From positions 62,001 to 126,000 of the forward strand of contig NZ_MKKH01000055.1 of assembly GCF_001942335.1 (NCBI RefSeq): a DNA stretch of 64,000 nt, written 5' to 3'. Source of the stretch: Cellulosimicrobium sp. CUA-896 (GTDB lineage Bacteria > Actinomycetota > Actinomycetes > Actinomycetales > Cellulomonadaceae). Every line of letters starts with the position of its first letter. The first letter of the stretch is position 1. The notes under the pieces were generated by a model. That model searched no databases. It had not been told where the DNA came from and was given only the letters and a program-made list of their open reading frames with translations. Shown here in pieces: positions 1 through 9,060 of this stretch. Both the position numbers and the translations under genes were made by a program.

Positions 1-704
1 CGCTCGCGGCGGCCTTCGCGATCTTCCTCGTCGGGCAGCAGGCGACGACCGGCGGCACCAACGGGCTCAACGGCTTCCGGTCGTTCTTCGGCTACGACCT
101 GGCCGACCCCGTCAACAAGCGCATGCTGTTCTTCATCGCCGCCGGGACGCTGCTCGTCATGGTCGCCGTCGCTCGCCAGCTCATGGTGTCCCGCTACGGC
201 GAGCTGCTCGTCGCGGTGCGCGACCAGGAGAACCGCGTGCGGTTCCTCGGCTACGACCCGGCGAGGATCAAGGTCGTCGCGTTCGCCGTCGCCGCGCTCA
301 TGGCGTCGGTCGGGGGCGCGCTCTTCGTCCCGATCGTCGGCATCGTCTCGCCGGCCGACGTCGGTGTCGTCCCCTCGATCGGCTTCCTCATCGGTGTCGC
401 GATCGGTGGCCGCGCGACCCTCCTGGGCCCGGTGCTCGGGTCGGTCGCGGTGAGCTGGGCGCAGACGAGCCTGTCCGAGCAGTTCCCGTCCGGCTGGATC
501 TACGCGCAGGGCGCGCTCTTCATCCTCGTCGTCGCGTTCCTGCCCGGCGGTCTCGCCGAGCTCGTCACACGCTGGCGGCGTGCGCGTGCCTCGTCCACCG
601 ACGACGGCGCACCGACGGGCGGCGACGTCGCGAGGAACGACGTCGTGACGGACGACGGGCCGACCGTCGGCACCGAGCCCGCACCCTCGGGGAGGATCTC
701 ATGA
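1..704 (+). CDS. urtC: Urea ABC transporter permease UrtC (5' end outside window)
   Basis: This is the C-terminal 233 residues of a branched-chain-amino-acid-type inner-membrane permease; the reading frame is open from base 3 and the start lies upstream. The first visible residues include TTGGTNGLNG, a loop typical of UrtC, followed by several hydrophobic helices and the LivM-like segment with the conserved EN.VRFLGYDP stretch. The tail is charged and hydrophilic (about 45 residues), longer than usual. UrtC pairs with UrtB to form the membrane channel of a urea (or short-chain amide) importer. Its stop overlaps the next start by 4 bases (ATGA), so urtC-urtD-urtE are translationally coupled. 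LivM of a branched-chain amino acid importer is the alternative, but the TGGTNGL loop and gene order favour urea. Confidence 0.85.
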   Translation, partial: LAAAFAIFLVGQQATTGGTNGLNGFRSFFGYDLADPVNKRMLFFIAAGTLLVMVAVARQLMVSRYGELLVAVRDQENRVRFLGYDPARIKVVAFAVAALMASVGGALFVPIVGIVSPADVGVVPSIGFLIGVAIGGRATLLGPVLGSVAVSWAQTSLSEQFPSGWIYAQGALFILVVAFLPGGLAELVTRWRRARASSTDDGAPTGGDVARNDVVTDDGPTVGTEPAPSGRIS

Positions 705-1591
705 CCGAGCAGCACACCGCAGACGGGGCGACGCTCGAGGAGGGCGTCGTCGGCGACGGGCTCGACCTCCGCGCGGCGGGCGCCGCCCTCGGCGCCGACG
801 ATGCACGGTTCCGCCACGACTACCTCGAGATCCGTGGGCTCCGCGTCGAGTTCGACGGCTTCGTCGCCGTCCAGGGCGTCGACCTCACCGTCACGGCCGG
901 CGACCTGCGCTTCCTCATCGGGCCGAACGGGGCCGGCAAGACGACGATCGTCGACGCGATCACCGGTCTTGCGAGGGCCTCCGGCTCCGTGCAGTTCGGC
1001 GGTGTCGAGCTCCTCGGGATGCGGACGCACCGCATCGCGCGCGCCGGGGTGGGCCGTACCTTCCAGACCGCGAGCGTGTTCGAGGAGCTGACCGTCCTGC
1101 AGAACCTCGACATCGCGGCCGGCGCCTCCCGCGGCCCGCTGGCACTCCTGCGCCGGCGCGGGCGCACGTCCGAGGCCGTGGAGCACGCGATGGAGACGGT
1201 CGGCCTCTCACACCTGCGGGACACCTCGGCGGGCGTCCTCGCCCACGGGCAGAAGCAGTGGCTCGAGATCGGGATGCTGCTCGTCCAGGACGCGCGTCTG
1301 CTGCTGCTCGACGAGCCCGTCGCGGGCATGAGCCAGTCCGAGCGCGAGGCCACCGGGGAGCTGCTGCAGCGCATCGGCGCCCAGCGCACCGTCGTCGTCG
1401 TCGAGCACGACATGGAGTTCCTGCGGGCGTTCGCCTCCTCCGTGACGGTCCTGCACCTCGGCCAGGTGCTGGCCGAGGGAACCTACGCAGAGGTGCAGGC
1501 GGACCCGCGCGTGCAGGAGGTCTACCTCGGCAGCGCGGGCGCGACCAGGGGGACCCGGCGGCCCACGACGACGGACGACGAGGAGGCGTGA
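701..1591 (+). CDS. urtD: Urea ABC transporter ATP-binding protein UrtD
   Basis: This is an ATPase subunit of a branched-chain-amino-acid/urea-type importer, acting at the inner face of the membrane. Walker A is GPNGAGKT at residues 74-81, the signature is a non-canonical AHGQKQW from residue 181 (normal for UrtD/LivG), and Walker B ends in DE at 204-205. A roughly 40-residue polar N-terminal extension precedes the ABC fold, so a later start is possible, but the ATG at 701 overlaps the urtC stop and is the natural coupled start. The gene ends one base into the urtE start codon. Family assignment is firm; urea rather than amino-acid specificity rests on the UrtC neighbour. Confidence 0.88.
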   Translation: MTEQHTADGATLEEGVVGDGLDLRAAGAALGADDARFRHDYLEIRGLRVEFDGFVAVQGVDLTVTAGDLRFLIGPNGAGKTTIVDAITGLARASGSVQFGGVELLGMRTHRIARAGVGRTFQTASVFEELTVLQNLDIAAGASRGPLALLRRRGRTSEAVEHAMETVGLSHLRDTSAGVLAHGQKQWLEIGMLLVQDARLLLLDEPVAGMSQSEREATGELLQRIGAQRTVVVVEHDMEFLRAFASSVTVLHLGQVLAEGTYAEVQADPRVQEVYLGSAGATRGTRRPTTTDDEEA

Positions 1592-2283
1592 TGCTCGAGC
1601 TCAAGGACCTGCACGCCGGTTACGGCCGGACGCTCGTGCTGCACGGCGTCGAGCTCACGGTTCCTGCGGGCGGTGTCGCGGCCGTCCTGGGGCACAACGG
1701 CGCGGGCAAGACGACCCTCCTGCGGACCGCGCTGGGACTGATCCGCCCGCGGTCGGGGACGGTGCTGCTCGACGGTGAGGACGTGACCCGGCTGCCGACG
1801 CACCAGCGGGTGCGGCGCGGGCTCGCGTACGTGCCGCAGGGGCAGCAGTCGTTCGGCGACCTCACAGCCCGGGAGAATTTGCTCCTGGTCGCCGACACGA
1901 GCCGCGAGGGCACCCGTCGCATGGACGAGGCGCTCGACGTGTTCCCGGCGCTCCGCGGTCTGCTCGGCCGTCGCGCGGGCCTGCTCTCGGGCGGCCAGCG
2001 GCAGCAGCTCGCGATCGCCCGTGCGCTGATCACGGGGCCGCGCGTCCTGGTGCTCGACGAGCCGACGGAGGGGATCCAGCCGTCCGTCGTCACCGAGATC
2101 GAGGACGCGATCCTCGAGCTCTCGGGCAGCGGGGGACTGTCCGTCCTCCTCGTCGAGCAGCACGTCGGGTTCGCGCTCGGTGCGGCGAGCGCCTACGTCG
2201 TGCTGCAGTCGGGGCACGTGACCAGCCGCGGTGCCGGGGGCGAGGCAGCGGAGGCGGGGGTCCGCGCCGCGATGGCGGTGTGA
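1591..2283 (+). CDS. urtE: Urea ABC transporter ATP-binding protein UrtE
   Basis: This is the second ATPase of the urea-type importer, 230 residues, the usual size for UrtE/LivF. Walker A GHNGAGKT is at 34-41, the signature LSGGQ at 132-136 and the Walker B aspartate/glutamate at 156-157. The segment LLVEQHVGFAL near the C-terminus matches the UrtE/LivF switch region. The start ATG shares its A with the urtD stop (TGATG). No urease structural genes follow inside the window, so the imported urea must be used by genes elsewhere. A strong hairpin about 120 bases downstream probably ends the transcript. Confidence 0.88.
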   Translation: MLELKDLHAGYGRTLVLHGVELTVPAGGVAAVLGHNGAGKTTLLRTALGLIRPRSGTVLLDGEDVTRLPTHQRVRRGLAYVPQGQQSFGDLTARENLLLVADTSREGTRRMDEALDVFPALRGLLGRRAGLLSGGQRQQLAIARALITGPRVLVLDEPTEGIQPSVVTEIEDAILELSGSGGLSVLLVEQHVGFALGAASAYVVLQSGHVTSRGAGGEAAEAGVRAAMAV

Positions 2284-2405
2284 CGCACCCGGCTGGGGAC
2301 GGCCGGCGCTCCGGGGCCGCGCCCGAGCGCGGCGCGCCTTCCCCGCGCGAGGCCGCGTACGCCTGGGGTACGACACCGACGCGCTCGTGGCTGAGCACTC
2401 CCGGT

Positions 2406-2442
2406 GGGTCCGGCTGCGGACCGAGCCGCCGCAGCCGGACCC
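2406..2442. terminator. Strong hairpin between convergent urtE and WXG100 genes
   Basis: Arms of 14 bp (2406-2419 and 2429-2442) are perfectly complementary around a 9-base loop. There is no T-tract on either side. Its position between two convergent genes fits a bidirectional, U-less actinobacterial terminator; termination itself is inferred. The rest of 2284-2558 shows no credible gene. Confidence 0.65.
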
Positions 2443-2558
2443 GGGACCGGTCGAGCCCGTGCCGCCCTCCACGTGCACGCCGGTGCTTCGCCCGAGGTCG
2501 TCGTCGAGCGGGCGGCGAGCGCTCTGTCGCGCGCGGCGCTCGCCGTCGGACCTCCGGG

Positions 2559-2852
2559 TCAGCGCGTGGCGAAGAGGCGCGACGCCTGCGACTCCGCGTC
2601 GGCGTACGTCTGCGCGGCGGAGCCGAGCGCGGCGGTGATGGCGTCCAGCGCGGTCTCGACCTGCGTCTGCGTGCCCTGCCACTGCGCCATGACGCCGGTG
2701 AACGCCGTCGCGGCGCCGCCCCGCCAGGACGCCTGGAGGTCGGTCAGGTGCCGCATCATCGCCGCGACCTCCCCGCGGATCGCGGTGACCGACCCGTTGA
2801 CCGCCGTGCTCGCCTGGGCGACGCGTGCGCTGTCGACCTCGTACCTGCTCAT
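2559..2852 (-). CDS. WXG100-family (ESAT-6-like) protein
   Basis: This is a 97-residue alpha-helical hairpin protein with the central WRG motif (the W-x-G turn, about residues 43-45) that defines the WXG100 superfamily. These are substrates or partners of type VII (ESX/Yuk) secretion and are usually exported as dimers. The start is set by a GGAGG six to seven bases upstream of the ATG at 2852. No EccC/EccD secretion genes or LXG toxin are visible nearby, so it is an orphan copy in this window. The C-terminus SRLFATR lacks an obvious YxxxD/E secretion signal, so a partner may supply it. Confidence 0.85.
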   Translation of the reverse strand: MSRYEVDSARVAQASTAVNGSVTAIRGEVAAMMRHLTDLQASWRGGAATAFTGVMAQWQGTQTQVETALDAITAALGSAAQTYADAESQASRLFATR

Positions 2853-2980
2853 CTCGACCTCCGTCGTGTCCGGACCCTGCCGGGCCCGCGCGGTCCCGGA
2901 CCGGTCGCCGGGGTTCGGCGAGACGCTAGCGGCGGCGCGCGCCGTCGGCCCCGGACGTCGAGATGCCTGTGGACGAGCGG

Positions 2981-3710
2981 TCAGACCGGCTGGGCTGTGG
3001 ACGCCGAGGACGCCTGCGCCAGCTTGCTCTGCTGCTTGCGCAGCCGCTGGAGCTCGGCGTCGAGGTTCTGGCGCGCGGCCTCCTCCCAGGCAGCCCCGAG
3101 CGGGCTCGAGAAGAGGGACGGGCGCTCGAGGAGCTTGCCGAGGATCGCGATGCGGCCCGGACGTAGTCCTCCGTCGGGATGTGCGCGTACTCGTCCCGGA
3201 CGTCCTTGAGGTACTCCTTGTAGCGCTGCGGCTCGGCGGCGAGCATCGCGAGGTCGGCGTCGCAGAGCACGGCGCAGTCGAAGTCCGCCGGGTCGGGCGC
3301 GTGCCGCACGAGGGCGTTGACGAGCTGCGCCACGCGCCGCGCCGCGTCGTCGGGCACGCCGAGCGCGGAGAGCTCCCCGAGCGCGAGCGCCGCGCTCGCC
3401 GACTCGTCCTCACCGCCCTTGCGCGCGTACGCGGCGCCGTCCTTCGCGTCGAAGACGGCGCCGTGGTACCAGGCCGCGAGCCGCACGAGGTCGGGGTCGT
3501 GGGTCTCCTGCGACAGCTCGTCGACGCGACCGAGGACGTCGCGAGGTGCCGGAGGTTGTGGAAGTGGCGGCCGGGGGTGTCCCAGCGGTCGAGCAGTCCC
3601 TGCCCGACGGCGCGGAGGTCGTCGTCCGACGCGGTCGCGCCGGCGCCCCGGGCGCTGCGGACGAACGACGAGAGGAACCACTGCGGTGCGTCGACACTGG
3701 TGACGCCCAT
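2981..3710 (-). CDS. HD-superfamily metal-dependent hydrolase, two apparent frameshifts
   Basis: Three consecutive reading-frame segments together read as one protein of about 243 residues of the predicted metal-dependent HD phosphohydrolase type. The first segment starts MGVTSVDAPQW and reaches HFHNLRHLA; the second continues DVLGRVDELS and holds the histidine/aspartate motif WYHGAVFDAKDG plus a long helical core; the third ends in SASTAQPV. Joins fall near 3540 and near 3160, each needing one extra base in a G/C run. The product would be a cytoplasmic hydrolase of unknown substrate. It could be a pseudogene, but both lesions are missing bases like those elsewhere in the window, so I treat it as one gene. 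Confidence 0.72.
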
Positions 3711-3938
3711 GAACTCAGCCTTCTTCGACGACGGAGGAGTGCGGGCCGGCCGGGGGTCCCGGCGGGAGGCCCGACGTCGTCAGCGTTCCGTGCCGGGACC
3801 TCGGTCCCAGCCTAGGACGGTCCGCCGACGACGACGCGTCATGCTAGCCGCCTCGGCGTCACGGTACGGTCACGAAGGCATCACGGCACGGCCGCGGTCG
3901 GGTCTGCTGCTCTCCGCGGCGCTCACCGCTCCACCGGC

Positions 3939-5641
3939 TCACGGTGCCAGCGGGAGCTCCACGCGCACGGTCAGGCCGCCGCCCTCGGTCGCGCGCACGG
4001 CGACGTGGCCGCGGTGCGCGGCGACGATCGCCGCGACGATCGCCAGGCCGAGCCCCGACCCGCCCGAGGCGCGGTTGCGCGACGAGTCGGCGCGGTAGAA
4101 CCGCTCGAACACGCGGCCCTCCTGACCTGCCGGGACCCCCGGCCCGTGGTCGCGGACCTCGAGCACGGCCGTCGCGCCCTGCCCGGCGGCCCGGGCGGTG
4201 CCGCCCGCGCCGTCGCCCGCCGCGGGTCCCGGGGGTGGTGGCGCGTCCACCACCCCGAGCGCGATCTGCGCGGGCGTGCCCGCCGGGGTGTGCCGCGCGA
4301 CGTTGCCGATGAGGTTGGCGAGCACCTGGCGCAGCCGGTCCTCGTCGCCCACCACGCGCAGCCCGGCCGGTGCGTCGGAACCCGTCGTGAGCCCCACGAC
4401 GTCGACGGCGCGGGACGGGTCGAGCGCGTGGAGGTCCTGCGCGGAGTCCCGGGCCAGTGCGGCGAGATCGACGGGCTCGTGCCGCAGCGGGCGTCCCTCG
4501 TCGAGCCGCGCGAGCGCGAGGAGGTCGTTGACGAGCGCGCCCATCCGGGTCGCGGAGTCCTCGATGCGCACCATCGTGTCCTCGACCTTGTCCGGGCTGT
4601 CGAGCGCCCCCATCCGGTACAGCTCGCCGTAGCCGCGGATGGTGGCGAGGGGCGTGCGCAGCTCGTGGCTGGCGTCGGACACGAAGCGTCGCATGCGGGC
4701 CTCGGACGCCTCCTGCGCCGCGAACGCCTCCTCGATCTGCGCGAGCATCGCGTTGAGGGAGGCGGCGAGCGAGCCCACCTCCGTCGTCGGGGGAGCGGGG
4801 CGCACGCGCCGCGCGAGGTCGCCTGCCGCGATGCCCGCGGCGGTTTCCTCGATCTCCCGCAGCGGCCGCAGGGCGCGCTGCACGGCCATGTAGGCCACCG
4901 CGCCGCCGAGCAGCGCGATCCCGAGCGCCGACAGGGCGAGCGTGCGACCGAGGATCTTCACCGTCTCGTGGATGCCGGTGAGCGGCAGCGCGACGAACGC
5001 CGTGCCGACCGTCTGCCCGCGCAGGTTGACGAACCCGGAGACGACGCGCCACTGCGCCGGCTCGGTGCCTCCCGCGGAGCGCACGGTGAAGGGCTCCCCG
5101 GCCATGCGCTCGATCTCCTGGTTCGAGTAGGCCGGGATCTGGGGCTCGCCGTAGAGGGAGACGGTCGCCGACCAGCTCACCGGGAACTCGTTGCCCTCGA
5201 GGTCGCGGCCCAGGACGTAGTAGTCGCTGGGGAGCACGCTGCTGCCGGAGTCGCGGCCCATGATCGACGCCGTGGCGACGTCGCCGGCCGACCGCTTGAG
5301 CTGGTCGTCGACCTGGTCCACGAGGTACCGCGATACCACCGTGGTCGTGGCGAGCGCGGCGATCCCGAGCCCCGCGGCGAGCAGGAGCGCGATGATCGTG
5401 ACGAGCCGCGCGCGCAGCGGCACGCGCGCGAACCAGCCCCAGTCGCCCGTGGGGACGTGGCGGCCGAAGGGTCGGGGCGCCGTCAGGCCCTGGTCGCCGT
5501 CCCGCGCGCCGGGGTGCGCGGGCGGGACCGGCGTGCCCGACGGCGCGTCGTCGGCCGGGGCGTGGTCGTCCTCGGGAGAGGGGGGAGCGGGAGGGGCGTC
5601 CGGGCGGGCGCCGCCGTCGTGCGGTCGGGGCCCGAGGTCAT
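3939..5641 (-). CDS. Sensor histidine kinase (HAMP, HisKA, HATPase_c)
   Basis: This is a membrane sensor kinase, partner of the response regulator just upstream. Counting from a GTG at 5423: a TM segment at about 8-30, an extracytoplasmic region of about 115 residues, a second TM at about 160-182, HAMP to about 235, the phospho-acceptor His in SDASHELRTP at residue 253, then the N box (NLIGN) and G boxes (DHGPGV, GSGLGLAI). The frame is open beyond 5423 with a Pro/Asp-rich cytoplasmic leader and WFARVPLR just before the first TM, so the true start is probably the ATG at 5641 that overlaps the regulator stop (ATGA). Reaching it needs one missing base near the CCCC run around 5625. The signal sensed is unknown. 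Confidence 0.88.
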
Positions 5642-6387
5642 GAGGACCGGGTCGTCTCCGCCGGGGGCGGCTGACGCAGGAGGTAGCCGACGCCGCGCTT
5701 GGTGTGGATCAGCGGCGGGAGGGCGACCGGCTCGCCGTCGGGCCCGGGCACGGTGAGGTTGTCGATCTTGCGGCGCAGGTAGGAGATGTACGACTCGACG
5801 ATGTTCGCGTCGCCGCCCCAGTCGTACTGCCACACGTGGTCGAGGATCTGCGCCTTGGACAGCACCCGGCCGGCGTTGAGCATGAGGTAGCGCAGCAGCT
5901 TGAACTCGGTGGGGGACAGGTCGACGTCGATCCCGGCGCGGCGCACCTCGTGGGAGTCCTCGTCCATCTCGAGGTCGGCGAAGCGCAGCACGGCCTCGTC
6001 GACGGGCTCGGCGTGCGTGCGGCGCAGCACGGCCCGGATGCGCGCGACGACCTCCTCGAGGCTGAACGGCTTGGTGACGTAGTCGTCGCCGCCGACGGTC
6101 AGGCCCGTGATCTTGTCGCGCGTGTCGTCCTTCGCGGTGAGGAACACGACGGGCGTGTGCTGCCCCTTCTCGCGCAGGCGGCGCGTGACGGTGAACCCGT
6201 CCATGTCGGGGAGCATGACGTCGAGCACGACGAGGTCCGGGTCGACGTCGCGCACGAGCTTCAGCGCGCTTTGCCCGTCCGCCGCGGCGTGCACCTCGAA
6301 CCCGGCGAAGCGCAGGGACGTCGCCAGGAGCTCGCGGATGTTCGGCTCGTCGTCGACGACCACGAGACGTGCCTCGGGGGTGCTCAT
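5638..6387 (-). CDS. OmpR/PhoB-family response regulator
   Basis: 249 residues: a receiver domain with the acidic pair at 12-13, phospho-acceptor Asp56 in LDVMLPD, Thr84 and Lys106 (YVTKPFS), then a winged-helix DNA-binding domain with the SYISYLRRK recognition region and the RGVGYLL hairpin near the end. It is transcribed first in the operon with the kinase, whose start overlaps its stop. A 7-bp direct repeat with 11-bp phase sits 23-40 bases upstream and is a good candidate self-binding site. Close to the MprA/TcrX-like regulators of actinobacteria, but I cannot name the regulon. Confidence 0.92.
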   Translation of the reverse strand: MSTPEARLVVVDDEPNIRELLATSLRFAGFEVHAAADGQSALKLVRDVDPDLVVLDVMLPDMDGFTVTRRLREKGQHTPVVFLTAKDDTRDKITGLTVGGDDYVTKPFSLEEVVARIRAVLRRTHAEPVDEAVLRFADLEMDEDSHEVRRAGIDVDLSPTEFKLLRYLMLNAGRVLSKAQILDHVWQYDWGGDANIVESYISYLRRKIDNLTVPGPDGEPVALPPLIHTKRGVGYLLRQPPPAETTRSS

Positions 6388-6409
6388 GCCACCAGTGTGC
6401 GCGCGTCCT

Positions 6410-6427
6410 CTGGGAGCCGCCTGGGAG
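6410..6427 (-). promoter_or_regulatory. Direct-repeat operator upstream of response regulator
   Basis: The heptamer CTGGGAG occurs at 6410-6416 and again at 6421-6427, a spacing of 11 bp (one helical turn) with CCGC between. Two head-to-tail half-sites one turn apart are the usual layout for OmpR/PhoB-family binding. It lies in the 102-bp gap between the divergent regulator (start 6387) and winged-helix gene (start 6490), so it could control either or both. Confidence 0.5.
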
Positions 6428-6489
6428 GCGACTCCATCTAGACCGCGCCGCGGGGCCGCGCCGTGGGCGGTGCAGGGGAGGATGGCGGC

Positions 6490-7737
6490 GTGCGGATCAC
6501 GGTGGACCAGCGTCGTCGCCTGCTCGTCGCGCGCCAGCTCGCCGTCACGGCCGAACGGCCGGGGACGCCGGCCGCGCGCACCGTCGAGGACGTCGTCGAC
6601 CGGGTGCTCGCGCTGCACGCGACGGACGCGCCGAGCGTGTACCTCTCGGTGCTGGCGCGGCACCCCGGGCTGACGGTCCCCGACGTGCGCGACGCGCTCT
6701 ACGGCCGGCGCACCCTCGTCAAGGTCCTCGCGATGCGCCGCACCATGTTCGTGGTGCGCCGCGAGCTCGTGCCCGTCGTGCACGCCGCGGCGAGCGCGGC
6801 GGTGGGGCGCCGGCTGCGCGCGCGCCTGCTCAAGGAGCTCGCGACCCTGCCGACGGACCCGCCGGTCGGGGACGCGGCGGCGTTCCTCGCCGAGGCGGAG
6901 CGGCAGGTGCACGCGGCGCTGCTCGAGCACGGCCCGCTCGACGGCGCGAGCCTGTCCCGCGCCGCGCCCGCGCTGCGCACGGCGTTCCTCCCGACGACGG
7001 ACAGGTCGTGGGACGTGCGGCGCACGGCGACGAGCCAGCTGCTGTCGATGCTCTCCGCGGAGGGCACGATCGTCCGCGGCGAGCCGCGCGGCTCGTGGTC
7101 GTCCAACCGGCACGTCTGGTCGCCGATGGACGACTGGTTCCCCGACGGCGTCCCGGCCGTCGACGAGCCGACGGCGCGCGCGGAGCTCGCCCGCGCCTGG
7201 CTCGCGGCGTTCGGGCCCGCGACGGAGAAGGACCTGCAGTGGTGGACGGGGTGGAACCTCGGGCACACGCGCGCGGCGCTCGCGGCCGTCGGCGTCCGGG
7301 AGGTCGAGCTCGAGGTCGGCGCCGCGGACGGGTCGGGGGACGTCGCCGTCGTGCCCGGCGTCGTGCTGCCCGCGGCCCTCGACGACGGGTCGCTCGACCT
7401 GCCCGCCGGCACGGTCGAGGGGCACCTGGCGCTGCTGCCCTCCCTCGACCCGACGACGATGGGCTGGGCCGCGCGGGACTGGTACCTCGGGCCGCACCGG
7501 CCCTGGATCTTCGACACGATCGGCAACGCGGGCGCGACGGTCTGGTTGCAGGGGCGGATCGTCGGGGCGTGGACCGTGCGCCGCGGGGGCGAGCCCGTCC
7601 ACCGGCTGCTCGAGGATGTCGGCGCGGACGCCGGGGCGGCCGTCGCGACCGAGGCCGCGCGGATCGCGGGCCTGCTCGGCGGGGACGGCACCACCGCCTC
7701 GTTCCCCACCCCGCTGTACCGCGAGCTGCACGCGTGA
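6490..7737 (+). CDS. Winged-helix DNA-binding protein (AlkZ/YcaQ-like, HTH_42)
   Basis: 415 residues. The N-terminus (RRRLLVARQL, then ALHATDAPSVYLSVLAR) and the later blocks (RRTMFVV, FGPATEKDLQWW, MGWAARDWYLG) match the HTH_42 winged-helix family that includes the crosslink-repair DNA glycosylase AlkZ/YcaQ. The catalytic QxD/QxQ segment of true AlkZ is not obvious: the motif here is WWTGW, so glycosylase activity is uncertain. The GTG at 6490 follows a GGGGAGG ribosome-binding site by about 9 bases. It diverges from the two-component operon and converges on the NYN gene. Confidence 0.8.
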   Translation: MRITVDQRRRLLVARQLAVTAERPGTPAARTVEDVVDRVLALHATDAPSVYLSVLARHPGLTVPDVRDALYGRRTLVKVLAMRRTMFVVRRELVPVVHAAASAAVGRRLRARLLKELATLPTDPPVGDAAAFLAEAERQVHAALLEHGPLDGASLSRAAPALRTAFLPTTDRSWDVRRTATSQLLSMLSAEGTIVRGEPRGSWSSNRHVWSPMDDWFPDGVPAVDEPTARAELARAWLAAFGPATEKDLQWWTGWNLGHTRAALAAVGVREVELEVGAADGSGDVAVVPGVVLPAALDDGSLDLPAGTVEGHLALLPSLDPTTMGWAARDWYLGPHRPWIFDTIGNAGATVWLQGRIVGAWTVRRGGEPVHRLLEDVGADAGAAVATEAARIAGLLGGDGTTASFPTPLYRELHA

Positions 7738-7758
7738 GCGCGCAGCCCGCGGCGGCGG

Positions 7759-8352
7759 TCACAGGTAGCGCAGCGGGTCGAACTCCTCGAGCGGGATGAT
7801 CCGTACGCGCGGCAGCACCGCGGTGAAGGCGCCGGCGTGGTCCTCGAGGTCGAAGATCTCGAGGCCGCGCGCCGTGAGCTCGGACAGGCGCACGTTGACG
7901 AACTCGCGGAACGCGAGCACGCCCACGCGGCGGTCCTCGTCGCCGAGCAGCGCCTCCACCTGCGGGAGGAAGTCGCCGTCGTGGCTCGCGAGGAGCACGT
8001 CGCCCGGGCGGTCGCGCAGCGCGTCGAGCGTGCGCTGGATGCCGATGTCGACGACCTTCTCGTGGGCCGAGCCCGCGAGCGGGATGGGGCGGTAGCCCAT
8101 CGCGAGCAGGGCCTGGACGAACGACATCGGCATCTGGCCGGACGACGCGTTGAGGAAGAACAGCGGCGTCACGTCCTGGCTCCACGCCTGCCGCGCGAAG
8201 TCGACGATCCGGTCCCACCGCGGTCGTTCCTCGGGCGCCGGGCGGTGCCCGAGGACGTTCATGCCGAGCGTCGCGTCGATGTTCTCCCCGTCGACGACGA
8301 GGTACGTGCGCCGCGGGGGCGCGAGGGCGGCGGCGCTCTGGGGGTCGGACAT
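7759..8352 (-). CDS. NYN-domain (LabA/DUF88-like) putative ribonuclease
   Basis: 197 residues forming a PIN-like NYN fold. The conserved acidic residues are visible in LVVDGENID (about residues 18-26), in the central VVDIGIQRTL segment and in the ASHDGDFLPQV motif, which together would bind a metal ion for RNA cleavage. The length fits single-domain members of the family. RNase activity is expected from the family; the target RNA is unknown. It stands alone, ending convergently with the winged-helix gene, and has its own start 25 bases from the sortase stop. Confidence 0.85.
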   Translation of the reverse strand: MSDPQSAAALAPPRRTYLVVDGENIDATLGMNVLGHRPAPEERPRWDRIVDFARQAWSQDVTPLFFLNASSGQMPMSFVQALLAMGYRPIPLAGSAHEKVVDIGIQRTLDALRDRPGDVLLASHDGDFLPQVEALLGDEDRRVGVLAFREFVNVRLSELTARGLEIFDLEDHAGAFTAVLPRVRIIPLEEFDPLRYL

Positions 8353-8376
8353 GGCGCTCAGCCTAGTCGCGGCCGC

Positions 8377-9060
8377 TCACGCCAGACGCGCGGAGACGAC
8401 CGTGTTGTCGGTGTAGTGCCCGGTCGCGGGGTCGACGGCGCCGCCGCACGTGATGAGGCGCAGCTCCGGCCCGTCGGTGTTCCCGTACACCGTGAGCGTG
8501 GGGAACGCGTCCTTGCGGAACTGCTCGACCTCCTCGACGACGAACGTCACGGTGGACCCGTCTGCGCGGTCGACCGCGATCTCGTCGCCGGGGGCCATGC
8601 GGGCGAGCTCGTGGAAGACCGACGGGCCGTTCTGGGTGTCGACGTGGCCCTCGATGACGGCGGGCCCGGTCGCCCCGGGCCGCGGTGAGCCGTCGAACCA
8701 CGCCGCGCGGTCGACGTCCGCCCCTTCCGGGACCGCCATCGTGCCGTCGGCCTGCAGGCCGAGCGTGATGAGGTCCGACTCGACGCCGAGCGCCGGGATG
8801 CGCACCGTCGTGGGCAGCGGCTGCTCCGCCTCCGCGGACGGTGCCGGGCTCGGGCTCTCCGGCGCCGGCAGCCCGCCCGTGCGCTCCGGGGCGGACGACG
8901 AGGGCTCGGGTTCCGGGGAGGGGGCGGCAGACGTCGTCGTGGGCACCTGCGGCGGCGCCGGCTCCTGGCCGGCGATCCCGACCGCCACCGCCGCGCCCCC
9001 TCCGAGGAGGAGCACGGCGGCGGCGGCCGAGACGACGCCGCGTCGGACGTCGCGGGACAT
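8377..9060 (-). CDS. Class F sortase
   Basis: 227 residues: a short cytoplasmic N-terminus, one TM anchor (about 10-30), a Pro/Ser/Glu-rich spacer to about 80, then the sortase beta-barrel. The catalytic triad is visible: His139 in EGHVDT, Cys205 in LITCGG and Arg225 in VSARLA. Class F sortases are membrane transpeptidases of actinobacteria that attach or process proteins bearing a C-terminal sorting signal. Its ATG shares a base with the stop of the upstream CHRD-protein gene (TGATG), so the two are translated together and that protein is the likely substrate. Confidence 0.9.
   Translation of the reverse strand: MSRDVRRGVVSAAAAVLLLGGGAAVAVGIAGQEPAPPQVPTTTSAAPSPEPEPSSSAPERTGGLPAPESPSPAPSAEAEQPLPTTVRIPALGVESDLITLGLQADGTMAVPEGADVDRAAWFDGSPRPGATGPAVIEGHVDTQNGPSVFHELARMAPGDEIAVDRADGSTVTFVVEEVEQFRKDAFPTLTVYGNTDGPELRLITCGGAVDPATGHYTDNTVVSARLA

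Noticed and set aside
2231..2638. Small open frame downstream of urtE
   Set aside because: It overlaps the strong hairpin and the WXG100 gene, has Arg/Ser-rich random composition and no ribosome-binding site.
3160..3540. Programmed frameshifting in the HD-type gene
   Set aside because: Two sites in one gene and many similar ones across the window, with no slippery heptamer or pseudoknot, favour missing bases.
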